A stretch of DNA of 39,189 bases from Planctomycetota bacterium. GTDB lineage: Bacteria; Planctomycetota; Phycisphaerae; Sedimentisphaerales; Anaerobacaceae. The DNA lies in contig JACNGQ010000149.1 of NCBI GenBank assembly GCA_014384025.1, forward strand, positions 1 to 39,189, written 5' to 3'. The translations under genes and the position numbers were made by a program. Shown here one piece after another: positions 8,350-17,963 of the stretch (the first letter of the stretch is position 1; each line of letters opens with the position of its first letter). A model generated the notes under the pieces. The model was not told the DNA's origin. It searched no databases and saw only the letters and a list, made by a program, of their open reading frames with translations.

Positions 8350-9600
8350 CTATCCCTTGCGTATTTCACGTCTCTGATGGTCGTATATCATTCGGTCTCC
8401 GGTGTCATAAGACCGCACCGCCATAATAGAGGCGACCGCATGCTGATAACCGGCATCGATGGAGGCGTTCGGCATCTTACGGGTTCGCAGACATTGTAAC
8501 CAGTCAAGGAAGTGGTCGGGTCGCTGAACCTCTTCCACGGGATTTTTGCCGCGTATCTGGCCCATCCTCTTACCTCCGCCTTCGGCCGTTATAAAAGGTG
8601 CATTCCAGTTGACCATGTCCATCACGCCCTGGTCGCCGAAAATCTTAAAGCTGTTCCCGCTTCCGTTGCCGAAGTTCGTCGAGTAACTGACCATAAATCC
8701 TTCCGGATAAATCCACATAGCCTGAACATGGTCGGGACACGTAAACTTGTGCTCGTCTTTCCACGTGAATGTCCCGCCCAGACAAACGCAGCTCTCAGGG
8801 AACTTAGCGCCGGTGATATAATGCACAAGATCGATATAGTGGCTCGCAAGACCCGGTATCGGCCCATCGGAAAACTGCCTGTAACCATACCAGCCCGAAT
8901 ACAACACCGGGTCGAACTTCTGGAAAGGAGTGTCCAAAAGGAATTCTTCCCAGTCCACATCTTTGGCTTTAACATCCTTGACGTATCCATACCAATAGGG
9001 CCGCTCACTGTTACGGCACTGCTCGATACGCCCCACTTTGCCGAGAATCCCTGTCTTGTAAAGCTCCCGGCACCCGGTAAAGGTAGGATAACTTCGCAAC
9101 TGTGTTCCTATCTGAACGACTATCCCCGCCTCTTTGACGGCGTCGCAGGCATCTTTGAGCTTGTCAAGCCTCCTGGCCAGCGGCTTTTCACAGTAGGCGT
9201 CCTTGCCGGCCTCGGCCACCGCCTTAAGGTGCGTGGTGTGCTGGTGGTCACACGAGGCAATCATAATGGCATCAACATCCTTAAGTGCCACGAGGTCACG
9301 ATAAGACGAGAATTTTCGCGCCTCGCGTCCATACCATTCTTTCACCTGGGCCGAGGCCGCATCCTGACGCACCCGCCAGGGATCACAAACAGCGGTGATC
9401 TCAAAGTTTTGGCTGTCGTTATGCGCGTAAATTCCCGGCATATGAGCGCCAACACCACGTCCACCACAGCCTAAAATACCGATAGATATCCGGTCGTTGG
9501 AACCGATAACACGGGAGTAACTCGTAGCCGACATCGCCAGCGCAGCGCTGCCGGCCGCGGCGGTCTTAAGAAAATTACGGCGGGAAATAGAATCTTGCAT
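8350..9600 (-). CDS. Gfo/Idh/MocA family oxidoreductase, Tat-exported
   Basis: The protein has a Tat signal (ISRRNFLKTAAAGSAALAMS), a Rossmann nucleotide-binding start (ISIGILGCGGRGVGAH), the family EKP motif in AYCEKPLARR, and the C-terminal GFO/IDH/MocA domain containing DGPIPGLASHYIDLVHYITG. An AGGAGG ribosome binding site sits 7 nt before the ATG. It is upstream of the isomerase/ceramidase fusion (57-bp gap) and likely heads that transcript. It differs clearly from the other oxidoreductase at 3420-4673, so the two are not a recent duplication. Confidence 0.88.
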   Translation of the reverse strand: MQDSISRRNFLKTAAAGSAALAMSATSYSRVIGSNDRISIGILGCGGRGVGAHMPGIYAHNDSQNFEITAVCDPWRVRQDAASAQVKEWYGREARKFSSYRDLVALKDVDAIMIASCDHQHTTHLKAVAEAGKDAYCEKPLARRLDKLKDACDAVKEAGIVVQIGTQLRSYPTFTGCRELYKTGILGKVGRIEQCRNSERPYWYGYVKDVKAKDVDWEEFLLDTPFQKFDPVLYSGWYGYRQFSDGPIPGLASHYIDLVHYITGAKFPESCVCLGGTFTWKDEHKFTCPDHVQAMWIYPEGFMVSYSTNFGNGSGNSFKIFGDQGVMDMVNWNAPFITAEGGGKRMGQIRGKNPVEEVQRPDHFLDWLQCLRTRKMPNASIDAGYQHAVASIMAVRSYDTGDRMIYDHQRREIRKG

Positions 9601-9728
9601 CGCAAAACCTCCTAAAAGAGACGAATTGATATGAAACTTATATTGTTAAAATCAAAACGATTAAAATACTTTAAACAACGAAATTTCAGAGAATATTTTC
9701 AAGCAGTCGAATCCTCAATATCACATTA

Positions 9729-11450
9729 TCACAACTTCATATAAACTTCTCGTTTAATCTTTCCCGTAGAGGTTTTATGAAATTCTTCTATTCTTATTTC
9801 AAGATTATTCGATGACACCTTTTCATAAGAGGACAACCGCCTGCTCTTCATCTGACATTCATGAACACTTTGCCAGATTAGTGTCTTGAGTACCTTAGGC
9901 TGCTGTACCAAATCATCATACGAAAAACTGGTTTTGGCCTCTATTACGTCCCAGTCCGGCCGGATGATTGCCCTGACCGTCTCCTGTTCTATGCCTATTG
10001 AGTCTTTTCGGATATCAGGGACCACCAATATCTCGCTTACATAATGGGCCTGTGAAAGTGCTGATTCTACTGTTTCAGGATTCACATTTTTACCGCCCGG
10101 CAGAACAATCAGATATTTTTTCCTGCCGGTAATATAAAGGTTCCCGTCCTCATCCAGATACCCCAGGTCGCCCGTATGCAGCCACCGAATGCCCTTATCA
10201 TCCGTGGTAACCACGGCCTGAGTTGCCTTTGGATTCTTATAGTAACCCTTCATAATACAAGGCCCGCCCAGAGCAATCTCCCCCTTTTCTCCGGGCTGGA
10301 GACTTTGACCTTCTTCGTTGATAATCTTTACCAGCATAGTGGTGATGGGTTGACCGACAGAGCCTATTGAATCCGCACTTTCATTGAAGCCATAGACCGG
10401 CGAGTTTTCTGTAGTGCCATAACCTTCATAGTGCAATATGCCTCTGCGCCAGAACACATCCAGTACCCACTTCGGCATCGGTGCCGAGCCTGACAGGAAA
10501 AATCTAAGCCTGTCCCATCCTAATTTTTTTATGATTCTTTTTCCCACCACCTTCGGCAGACAACGGTCAAGAAGTTTGGTGATTGGATTTCTCCTTTTTA
10601 CTGCTGTGAGATTTTCTTCGAACTTTTTGGCAAGGACCGTAAACAAAGCAGGCACCGCAATAAAAATAGTCACCCCTTTGTCTCTTATAAGTTCGGACAC
10701 ATGGCGGTATTGGTTGGTATAAACATTATTGGCACCGACACAGAAAGGCAGCAGCTTGCCGACTGTAAGACCAAAAGAATGATGCGGCGGAAGGATATGT
10801 CCGAGCGTATCCTCCTGGGTTAAGTTTATCTTCTCCACAGATCCCTGGATGTTAGCAATGAAATTGGTATGAGTCAGCTCAACTTCCCGCGGGTCACCCA
10901 TCGTACCCGAAGTGCAGAGAATCGCGGCCGTATCTTCGGCGTTCTTCTTTCCACAGATTTCACTCAGCAATTCATTTGCTTTGGCATCATCCGTACTCAC
11001 TTCCTTAAAAACGGTCATCTCAATCAGACCAACACCCCGGTCGTTGGCCCACTCCTTGAGTTCCCATTGGGAATCGTCGTTCTGATAATCGTCGGCCATC
11101 ACAACCAGCCTGGCGTCCGTATTCATCAGATGCGTTTTTACCCCTTCGACCGGCCTTTCCGGGTCTATCAACACCGGAACAGCACCCGCCAATATAATCC
11201 CCCAAAGAGCAACGTCCCAGTCCACACGGTTCTTCCCCAACACCGCAATTTTGTCATTGATGGCTATGCCCCTGTCCTGAACAAGCCACAAAGCAAAATC
11301 CCGCGCCCGTGTTTGCAATTGTCCGAAAGTGATAGCTTCCCGGCGTTCCGGCCGGAGAATTTCAAGACATTCTTTATCTAAAGATGTGATTTTACTGAGG
11401 GATCCATTAAAAAGCTCGATTAAGTTTCGATATTCAAGCTCGGTTTGCAT
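9729..11450 (-). CDS. AMP-forming acyl-CoA/acyl ligase (ANL superfamily)
   Basis: The 573-residue protein has the adenylate-forming enzyme motifs: CTSGTMGDPREVELTH (the phosphate loop, where the usual TSGTTGxPKG is altered), YEGYGTTENSP (A5), RWLHTGDLGYLDEDG (A7) and the C-terminal catalytic lysine in STGKIKREVY. Length and layout fit long-chain fatty-acid-CoA ligases or acyl-ACP synthetases; the acyl substrate is not clear. AGAGG lies 5 nt before the ATG. It is 258 bp from the barrel-protein gene upstream, so co-transcription is uncertain. A cytoplasmic location is expected, as no signal peptide is visible. Confidence 0.85.
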   Translation of the reverse strand: MQTELEYRNLIELFNGSLSKITSLDKECLEILRPERREAITFGQLQTRARDFALWLVQDRGIAINDKIAVLGKNRVDWDVALWGIILAGAVPVLIDPERPVEGVKTHLMNTDARLVVMADDYQNDDSQWELKEWANDRGVGLIEMTVFKEVSTDDAKANELLSEICGKKNAEDTAAILCTSGTMGDPREVELTHTNFIANIQGSVEKINLTQEDTLGHILPPHHSFGLTVGKLLPFCVGANNVYTNQYRHVSELIRDKGVTIFIAVPALFTVLAKKFEENLTAVKRRNPITKLLDRCLPKVVGKRIIKKLGWDRLRFFLSGSAPMPKWVLDVFWRRGILHYEGYGTTENSPVYGFNESADSIGSVGQPITTMLVKIINEEGQSLQPGEKGEIALGGPCIMKGYYKNPKATQAVVTTDDKGIRWLHTGDLGYLDEDGNLYITGRKKYLIVLPGGKNVNPETVESALSQAHYVSEILVVPDIRKDSIGIEQETVRAIIRPDWDVIEAKTSFSYDDLVQQPKVLKTLIWQSVHECQMKSRRLSSYEKVSSNNLEIRIEEFHKTSTGKIKREVYMKL

Positions 11451-11707
11451 TTATCCTCTGGCTCCTGTAAATTCCTGCGCAATCTGTACCGCAAACATTC
11501 CTGCCATACTGAAAATAACACTTCGTAAAACTGTACCTTTTTCGCTATAATATAGCAAGTCTTTTTTCTCCGCGAGATTACCAATTTATCGTGAAGGTCT
11601 CTTCAGAAATGGAAGCTTTTGCAGAATTTCAGCAACTACTTTGTAACGACCGGCGCAACAACGGCCATTATCGAATACAGGCAGGAAAGAATATGTTGCC
11701 AATAGCA
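11451..11707. other. Intergenic region, no gene seen
   Basis: No convincing coding region was found here. An AT-rich TATAATATAG-type palindrome-like stretch at about 11544-11558 could hold a promoter in either direction but lacks a convincing -35 box. Confidence 0.3.
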
Positions 11708-12562
11708 TCAGAACATAAATCGTACGCCGACAATTACGCCGGCGCCGCGTTCGAGAAGCATGCCCTTCTGGTCCTGCCAGACCGGAATTTGCAGCAAGGC
11801 TTCCAGAATAAACGATGACTTCGTGAACTTAATACCGGGCGAGATATAAAGCACAGACTCTCCCGTATTCGACACATGGTGTCCATAACGCTCATCAGGC
11901 GAAATATTCTTATACGAAACTTCCAGCACCGGAGCTATTGACGCCCGGGAGTCACTGCCCACACTGAACTGATACGCAAGGGCCCAATCCAATGAAAACT
12001 CATTACCCGGATTGATATTATTTCTCCCCCTGTCGGCAAAACCGTTCCAGGCATAGCTGACCCCCAGGTCGGAAGCCCAAGGCCCACTCCGCCACGATGC
12101 GTACAATCCCGGCACTAAATCCCATGTATTCGAAGTAAAAGTTTCCGCCCCCGTCGGGAACTCCATCCCGAGAGTAGCGGCCGTACCGAAAATATACTCA
12201 GAAGTATTTTCCCGATAAATCTTATACTTGCCCAAAACAAACAAGTCGGCCAGTCCCGTAGTTTTGTTACGGCTCCCGCCCATAGCAGAATCCTGATGCA
12301 TGACCGCCTGCTTGACCAATAGTGTAAAATCAGGACGAAGCCCATACGCCACTACCGTCGGAAAGGCATACGTGGTCATCTCTCGACCCATGTGAGTCGG
12401 GTCGCCCTTACGCTTCATATAGCGGGCCTGAGTACGAACAATCCAGCGGTCCTCGGCAGGCGTCAGTCCTGCATCGATACTGATACCAGACGCATTCGCG
12501 CTCGATAAAAATGCACACAAAACAGCACACAAAGCAATAGCGCAGCAGAAGAATCTCTTCAT
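11708..12562 (-). CDS. Predicted outer-membrane beta-barrel (transporter-like, phenol-degradation MetA type)
   Basis: A clear signal peptide (MKRFFCCAIALCAVLCAFLSSANA) precedes about 260 residues of alternating amphipathic strands ending in a terminal Phe (GVIVGVRFMF), as in outer-membrane barrels. Segments such as ADLFVLGKYKIY, LGMEFPTGA, VPGLYASWRSGPWASDLGVSYAW and SIAPVLEVSYK resemble the 'transporter/MetA-pathway of phenol degradation' family, a loose match from memory. GAGAGG lies before the ATG. The metal-binding lipoprotein gene ends 21 bp upstream, so they are likely co-transcribed and may work together in metal handling (inference). Confidence 0.7.
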   Translation of the reverse strand: MKRFFCCAIALCAVLCAFLSSANASGISIDAGLTPAEDRWIVRTQARYMKRKGDPTHMGREMTTYAFPTVVAYGLRPDFTLLVKQAVMHQDSAMGGSRNKTTGLADLFVLGKYKIYRENTSEYIFGTAATLGMEFPTGAETFTSNTWDLVPGLYASWRSGPWASDLGVSYAWNGFADRGRNNINPGNEFSLDWALAYQFSVGSDSRASIAPVLEVSYKNISPDERYGHHVSNTGESVLYISPGIKFTKSSFILEALLQIPVWQDQKGMLLERGAGVIVGVRFMF

Positions 12563-12583
12563 TGTAATCCTCTCCCTCTTGAC

Positions 12584-12907
12584 CTATTTAATCCGCTTTC
12601 CAGGCGTAAAATTCGCACGCCTTATCGCATCCCATACCTGCTCATCATCCAGTTCAACACCCTCTTTCACTACCACAGCCACCTGCTTATCCTCCCAGTT
12701 TGCTTCGGCCTTTTCCACCTCTGGAATCTTCGCAATCAGCTTTTCCACCCCGCCGTGACATCCTGGACAGTCCATCCCGAATACTTCATACACCCGTGTT
12801 TCATACTCCCCCGATGGCAGTGCACCAACACCGGAATTGGTACTGCTGCACCCAATCGTTGCAATCAATACAAAAAAAACTACAACCGATACTTTATATT
12901 TCATCAT
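12584..12907 (-). CDS. Heavy-metal-associated (HMA) domain lipoprotein
   Basis: A lipoprotein signal with lipobox ATIGC (Cys20) is followed by a short linker and one HMA fold: MDCPGC at 45-50 gives the CxxC metal-binding pair, followed by HGGVEKLIAKIPEVEKAEANWEDKQVAVVV. HMA domains bind Cu(I), Hg(II) or Zn(II). Being membrane-anchored rather than a cytoplasmic chaperone or part of an ATPase is less usual. It is the first gene of a pair with the barrel protein downstream. The 12908-13073 gap upstream shows no gene. Confidence 0.85.
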   Translation of the reverse strand: MMKYKVSVVVFFVLIATIGCSSTNSGVGALPSGEYETRVYEVFGMDCPGCHGGVEKLIAKIPEVEKAEANWEDKQVAVVVKEGVELDDEQVWDAIRRANFTPGKRIK

Positions 12908-13073
12908 ATAACTACCCTTCCTATATTTAGCTTGGTTTTTCCATATAGACCAATTATCAGTGTACTAGATTCACACCATGTTATTATATTTATGCCATAA
13001 CTTCAGTCGTTTTGGGCCCTTTTGATAGTAATACGAAAAAATATTCCTTGGGTTCCATTTAATCTCTCCCGGC

Positions 13074-15485
13074 TCAGTTATCTATAGGCCCCGTCGAATT
13101 ATCTCCGCTCATTTCCCACCATAATCTCGGATAACCCGACCTTTCGGTTATCTTCCAAATGTCATAGATTCCATTTACGCTCTCATCAACGAAGTCCCAG
13201 CCGGCTTCTATGAAGGTTTCAGCCGTTTGCATCCCCGCTGTCGTCTTACCTTCTCCACCAAAGCTCGTAGCCTTCCCGCTCGTATCGACATCCCAGAAAC
13301 AACCGCTGATTTCGCGGTTCAAATTGTTCCCTACGAGGCCTCCGGTTTGAAAACCCCCCAGGACGGCTGTTATCGAATAGCAATTATCTATTGTACCTTC
13401 GTGACGTCCGCCGGACCTGGTGTTGCTCCCCACCAGGCCGCCTACATACCACTGGCCGGAAACACTACCCATGGCATAGCAGTTGTTTATCTCGCCGTCG
13501 GAATTCCGTCCCAAAAGACCGCCCACTGCATCTACGCCACTGACGTTTGAATTCGAATAACAAGCCATAACCATGCCGCCGTTTCTCCCCACAAGGCCGC
13601 CGGAAGCGTCACCTTCAGAGCCAATACTGCTGCTCGAACGGCAACTTATAATGGTGCCCGAATTTTCGCCCGCCAATCCACCAACATTATCATATCCATT
13701 GATGTTCCCTGCAGCATAACATCTCTCGATACCGCCCCACTCGGACAGCACAAAATCCAGCCCATCTTCCGGCCGGAATCTGAAACCATCGTTCTTTCCT
13801 ACCAGCCCGCCGATTCGGTCATTGCCGAAAACGTCCGCTGCAGCATAGCAGTCTGTAATTCGGCCGTTATTATTCCCCGCCAGAGCGCCTACGTAATCAT
13901 CTCCTGAAACACTGCCGCCCTCAACGTAACAGTTTGTTATAACCGCCACGTCTGAGTATCCGACAAGACAACTGTTAAAATCGCCTCTTACTATATCCAA
14001 ATCAGGATTAATCAATCCCAAATTTTTGATCTGCGCACTGGCTGCAAAGGCGAAGAGCCCTGCGTAATCTCTATACATGGAAGTGTAGCTGAGGTTTGAA
14101 ATAGTATGACCGTTGCCGTCAAATACACCACGGAATGGATACCATTGACTTCCTATAAAGTAAAACTTAACACCGGCCAAATCAATATCGTCAATTAACC
14201 TGAAATGCGACGACATCAGTTGCAGGTTATCGCCGATACTGTTCAATTCATCGGCAGTCGAAATAAGGTAAGGCTCATCAACCTGCCCTGTTCCACCGGA
14301 AAAAGTCGGCAATTCCGGCAAAGTTGAAAGCTGCCAGAAGAGAATCGGATATCCTCCCCCATCAGACTCCGCCCAGTGATCACCGGGGCCGTCCTGCGCA
14401 CCGACAAAGTCCCATTCTGCGTCTATAAACGTATTTGGATCCTGCATTTTGACCGTCGTCTTACCGAAACCGCCGTCACTTGTTAACTGGCCGCTGGTTT
14501 CAATGTCCCAGAATGACATCCAGACCGCATCTCTTAAGGGTACGCCTGCCCGACTACCTTGATTACTTCCTGATCCCACCAGGCCGCCAACTTTCATTGT
14601 TCCCGAAACGTCGCCAACTGAATAGCAGTTGATGATTGTACCGCCGCTTCCAGCTAAGCCCCCGACGTCTCTATGACCTGAAACGCTCCCTCTCGAATAG
14701 CAATTGACAATTGTGCCGTTGTTATTTCCCACAAGGCCGCCAATAGAGCGGTCAATACCCGTGACATCAGCGGTTGAATAGCAGTGGTTGATGGTGCCGC
14801 GGCTGTCGCCCACCAGGCCGCCGACATCATCACGTCCAAAAACCTCACCTGAACTGAAAGAGTTTGAAATTGAGCTACGATTATTTATCGCTACCAGTCC
14901 CCCGACACTATCACTGCCCGAAACGCTCCCGTTAAAATAGCAATCCGAAATGTTGCTGTTAACATAACACACCCCCACGAGGCCACCGACCCCTATTCCA
15001 CCCGAAATGCCGCCGCCTTCGCAATAGCAGTTGACAATAGAACCTAATTCAAACCAACCCGCTAACGCACCTATGTAGTCTCCTGCTCCAGCATCAACAT
15101 TAAAGCCAATCAATCCCAAATCTTTGATTATCGCATCCATAGCAAAGCCAAAGATACCGGTAAAACCTCTGTACATGGAAGTATAAGTAAAATTTGAAAT
15201 TGTATGACCGTTGCCGTCAAAAATTCCCGTAAAGGCATTAATATGATCGATACCTATTATATTGAAATCCGTTCCCTTATAGCCGCTCAAATCAATGTCC
15301 CCCATGAGCTTGAACTGCTTGTCCCAATCATTGGGTTCGGCACCAATCGTATTCATCTGCTCGCCTGTGTAAATCAAATAGGGATCCTCGGCTGTACCAC
15401 TGCCGCCGCCGTACTTCGCCTGAGCAGGTAAGGTCAGAAACAACACACACAACAGCCATCTTAAAAGATTTGCCTTCCCTCTCAT
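13074..15485 (-). CDS. Large secreted GLUG-motif repeat protein
   Basis: The 803-residue protein starts with a signal peptide (MRGKANLLRWLLCVLFLTLPAQA). It contains many GLUG-type repeats with the core GGLVG-N and units of about 25 residues such as NCYSRGSVSGHRDVGGLAG. It is built as two halves, each opening with a G-GT--DPYLI-T--E-N-IG strand (near residues 26-50 and again mid-protein) and closing with a FWD-(I/V)-(T/S)SG-GKTT--MQ-P/A-TFI-A-WDF cap. GLUG proteins are surface or secreted beta-solenoids, sometimes adhesive. No dockerin, PEP-CTERM or anchoring motif is visible at the C terminus. Confidence 0.88.
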   Translation of the reverse strand: MRGKANLLRWLLCVLFLTLPAQAKYGGGSGTAEDPYLIYTGEQMNTIGAEPNDWDKQFKLMGDIDLSGYKGTDFNIIGIDHINAFTGIFDGNGHTISNFTYTSMYRGFTGIFGFAMDAIIKDLGLIGFNVDAGAGDYIGALAGWFELGSIVNCYCEGGGISGGIGVGGLVGVCYVNSNISDCYFNGSVSGSDSVGGLVAINNRSSISNSFSSGEVFGRDDVGGLVGDSRGTINHCYSTADVTGIDRSIGGLVGNNNGTIVNCYSRGSVSGHRDVGGLAGSGGTIINCYSVGDVSGTMKVGGLVGSGSNQGSRAGVPLRDAVWMSFWDIETSGQLTSDGGFGKTTVKMQDPNTFIDAEWDFVGAQDGPGDHWAESDGGGYPILFWQLSTLPELPTFSGGTGQVDEPYLISTADELNSIGDNLQLMSSHFRLIDDIDLAGVKFYFIGSQWYPFRGVFDGNGHTISNLSYTSMYRDYAGLFAFAASAQIKNLGLINPDLDIVRGDFNSCLVGYSDVAVITNCYVEGGSVSGDDYVGALAGNNNGRITDCYAAADVFGNDRIGGLVGKNDGFRFRPEDGLDFVLSEWGGIERCYAAGNINGYDNVGGLAGENSGTIISCRSSSSIGSEGDASGGLVGRNGGMVMACYSNSNVSGVDAVGGLLGRNSDGEINNCYAMGSVSGQWYVGGLVGSNTRSGGRHEGTIDNCYSITAVLGGFQTGGLVGNNLNREISGCFWDVDTSGKATSFGGEGKTTAGMQTAETFIEAGWDFVDESVNGIYDIWKITERSGYPRLWWEMSGDNSTGPIDN

Positions 15486-15531
15486 TTTCCTTTCCTTTCA
15501 AGAAATATGATTAATTTTATAACGACACTAC
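15456..15531 (-). repeat. Shared 5' leader/signal-start module, copy 1
   Basis: About 75 bp covering the ribosome binding site, MRGKAN start and upstream leader are nearly the same as 17934-18006, including TTTGCCTTCCCTCTCATTTT and a downstream CACTAC (plus-strand reading). It marks a common expression/export module of the two 803-residue proteins. Confidence 0.75.
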
Positions 15532-15551
15532 GACAAAAAAAATGTAGAGTT

Positions 15552-17963
15552 TTAGTAATCACGAACGATAATCGCATCTTCACCTACCAGATAACGGTCT
15601 GAACCTGAGACCTTGAGATTATAGACCTTGCCTGCATAATGTACTGGCCTTTTAGTCACGCTTATAATCCCAATCGGGCCTTCTAACGTCTTCAGTTTTA
15701 TTCCCGATTTTAGATCTTGCAGCGAGAGCCATTGCCCGGATTCCGCCATGAAGTAATGATTTTCAGCTACGCTGATACTGTTTCCACTCTGGAGCAAAAC
15801 ATCATAGCACGCGAATATCCCTTCGTGCTCCTCTAATTTTTCGATTTGCGCAGTAGTGTTTGTCAGCCAGGTGACTTTACCAATTGTCCGGCCTGCGGCA
15901 ACTTTCGAGATTTGCACAAGTGCCCCATCTACCCACACGGGCGTATCAGCGAGAAAACACCCCCTGCCCTTAGGCGGAGGAACTGTTGTAAATGTCCATA
16001 CGTTACCGGTTATTATCTCGCCCTCGCTATCGACCTCATTAATCCGCCAGTAGTAAGGCCCAATGTCCCAACTGAGACCTCCGGGAGGAGTATAGCTGGT
16101 GGCAGCCTGGCGGCCGCGATATACGCCGGTCGTATTTGATGTATCGGCATCAGCAACAGCATCGATATCAACACCGAAGTAAACATCGTGAGATGAGGCA
16201 TTTAAGCCGGAGGTCCAGCTCAATTGAATATATACATCAACGTTAAAAGCTCCGTCTGCCGGACTGGGATTGGAAGCCTGGCCGGACAAATGCGGAAGTA
16301 ACTGTAGTGACAGACTGGCCTGAGGTGTTCCGCCATAGGCCCCCATATTAATTCGGCCCCCATTGGGAAAACGCTCAAGGCCAACGGGCTCGTCAGGACT
16401 GCCCGCATCAATACACGGACTGCCTATCGTATCAACAACCCAGTCTCCGCCATTCGGCTCCCATCGGCCCGCCTGAGATTTCAGATGGAAGTCGCCGTTC
16501 TCGGGATCCGCAAACAATGGATCACTGTCGAGATTGCCTTCGCCGGGCCAGCCATTTTGCACATTACTGTAGATGACCTCTATATTACCGCTTTTACGAC
16601 CTCTTTCTGTGCCTTCAGCCTGTATTTCATCCGGCGTATCAGCCCAGAGAATACAGTTGGCCAGCGTAAGGTGGCCATTCTGGATATTTATTCCGCCCCC
16701 TGCATGTTCTGCGAAGTTTGTACTGAACGTACAATTAAGCAGTATCGAGGTGCTGTTGCTAAGGTTCTCCATCCCACCGCCGTCTCTGGCCCTATTGCCG
16801 CTGAATATACAATTATTCATGCTCGTCTCACTTCCGTTGTAATTGTACAAGCCTCCTCCGCTTCTTAATACCGAGTTTCCATTGAAAATGCAGCTAAGTA
16901 ATGTCGGCTTGCTGCTGTTGTTGTACATTCCACCTCCACTTCCTTCTGTCGAGTTACTACCAAACATACAGTCGGCCAACATTGGAATACTTTCTTCGTT
17001 GTACATCCCACCGCCGCCGCCACCACCTGCCGAGTTATCGGCAATTGTGCAATTGGTCAGCGTTGGATCACTCTTTTCGTTATATATCCCCCCGCCACTC
17101 ATACCTGCAGTGTTTTCGGTAAATATGCAGTTGAGCAATACCGGCTTGCTGTTGTTGTTGTACATCCCGGCGCCACTGCCACCAACGGAATTCCTGCTGA
17201 ACGTGCAATTTGTCAGCATCGGGCTGCTATTATTATTGTACATCCCGGCACCGCCTGCGGGTGCATCGTTGTCGCTGAACGTACAGTTGAATAGTACCGG
17301 ATTACTGTTATTGTTGTACATCCCGGCTCCAATGTCTGTTGCCAGGTTATCACTGAAAGTACAATTCATCACCGTCGGGTTACTATTATCGTTGTACATT
17401 CCGCTGCTGTGATCGTAAGGCGTTATCGTCATCCTTGCACTGATACCACTACCGGTGATAGTGAAACCATCCAGAACAGCCGTCTCATCGGTTCCGCCGG
17501 CCTCTACGACATGATAGCTGTTGTCCTTCACATTATCGATATCGAACAACTCCGGATTATCGTCGGCGTTAAGGTCACCACTTAGAATGCTTTCGTATTG
17601 GTTGATGTCTCTAACGTCAGTCTGTCCCCGATGGCTGCTGAATTGTGCGACATAGCCGCCTTTAATAGTCACACCGTTCATAAGTTGAAACGAAGCCCTG
17701 ATATCTCCCGGCATGATACCAAGCCCCCTATCAGGCGTATAGATACCCTGGGCAACGCGTATCTCCACCGGCTTATCAGAACAACAGGCAATTAATAAGG
17801 CATCCTGCAGGGAGTTAATAGCATTCACCCAGCTTGTACCGAGATTTAAACCGTCGGCATCGTCATCCACATAAATGACCTCGCCTGTCGCAGCCGTGCA
17901 TAACGCTACTAAAAGATACAGCATGCACACCGGCCATCTTACAAAATTTGCCTTCCCTCTCAT
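15552..17963 (-). CDS. Secreted right-handed beta-helix protein with C-terminal Hint (intein-like) domain
   Basis: A signal peptide starts MRGKANFVRW. A DDDADGLNLGTSWVNA segment is followed by about nine beta-helix turns of roughly 24 residues (pattern NP-L-NCTFS-N-A---GGGMYNN), as in polymorphic outer-membrane or parallel beta-helix proteins. Residues about 560-665 form a fibronectin-like domain (SNPSPADGAFNVDV ... YYWRINEVDSEG). Residues 669-803 match a Hint domain: CFLADTPVWVDG with Cys669 at the N-S acyl shift position, block-F-like SVAENHYFM with His736, WLSLQDLKSGIKL, and VYNLKVSGSDRYLVGEDAIIVRDY-type ending. The usual terminal His-Asn is Arg801-Asp802, so Asn-dependent cleavage is unlikely. 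Surface display or thioester-type self-processing is inference. Confidence 0.85.
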   Translation of the reverse strand: MRGKANFVRWPVCMLYLLVALCTAATGEVIYVDDDADGLNLGTSWVNAINSLQDALLIACCSDKPVEIRVAQGIYTPDRGLGIMPGDIRASFQLMNGVTIKGGYVAQFSSHRGQTDVRDINQYESILSGDLNADDNPELFDIDNVKDNSYHVVEAGGTDETAVLDGFTITGSGISARMTITPYDHSSGMYNDNSNPTVMNCTFSDNLATDIGAGMYNNNSNPVLFNCTFSDNDAPAGGAGMYNNNSSPMLTNCTFSRNSVGGSGAGMYNNNSKPVLLNCIFTENTAGMSGGGIYNEKSDPTLTNCTIADNSAGGGGGGGMYNEESIPMLADCMFGSNSTEGSGGGMYNNSSKPTLLSCIFNGNSVLRSGGGLYNYNGSETSMNNCIFSGNRARDGGGMENLSNSTSILLNCTFSTNFAEHAGGGINIQNGHLTLANCILWADTPDEIQAEGTERGRKSGNIEVIYSNVQNGWPGEGNLDSDPLFADPENGDFHLKSQAGRWEPNGGDWVVDTIGSPCIDAGSPDEPVGLERFPNGGRINMGAYGGTPQASLSLQLLPHLSGQASNPSPADGAFNVDVYIQLSWTSGLNASSHDVYFGVDIDAVADADTSNTTGVYRGRQAATSYTPPGGLSWDIGPYYWRINEVDSEGEIITGNVWTFTTVPPPKGRGCFLADTPVWVDGALVQISKVAAGRTIGKVTWLTNTTAQIEKLEEHEGIFACYDVLLQSGNSISVAENHYFMAESGQWLSLQDLKSGIKLKTLEGPIGIISVTKRPVHYAGKVYNLKVSGSDRYLVGEDAIIVRDY
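16660..17410 (-). repeat. Beta-helix coding repeats, about 72-75 nt per unit
   Basis: Recurring plus-strand blocks such as TTGTTGTACATCCC and GTACAATT/GTGCAATT appear roughly every 72-75 nt. They encode the YNNNS and NCTF turns of the beta-helix. Confidence 0.75.

Noticed and set aside
8512-9474. 320-codon plus-strand open frame opposite the Gfo/Idh/MocA gene
   Set aside because: The minus strand encodes a textbook oxidoreductase; the plus frame has no domain or ribosome binding site.
16843-17412. Plus-strand frame rich in LLLYIP repeats
   Set aside because: It is the antisense reading of the beta-helix repeats, not a real repeat protein.
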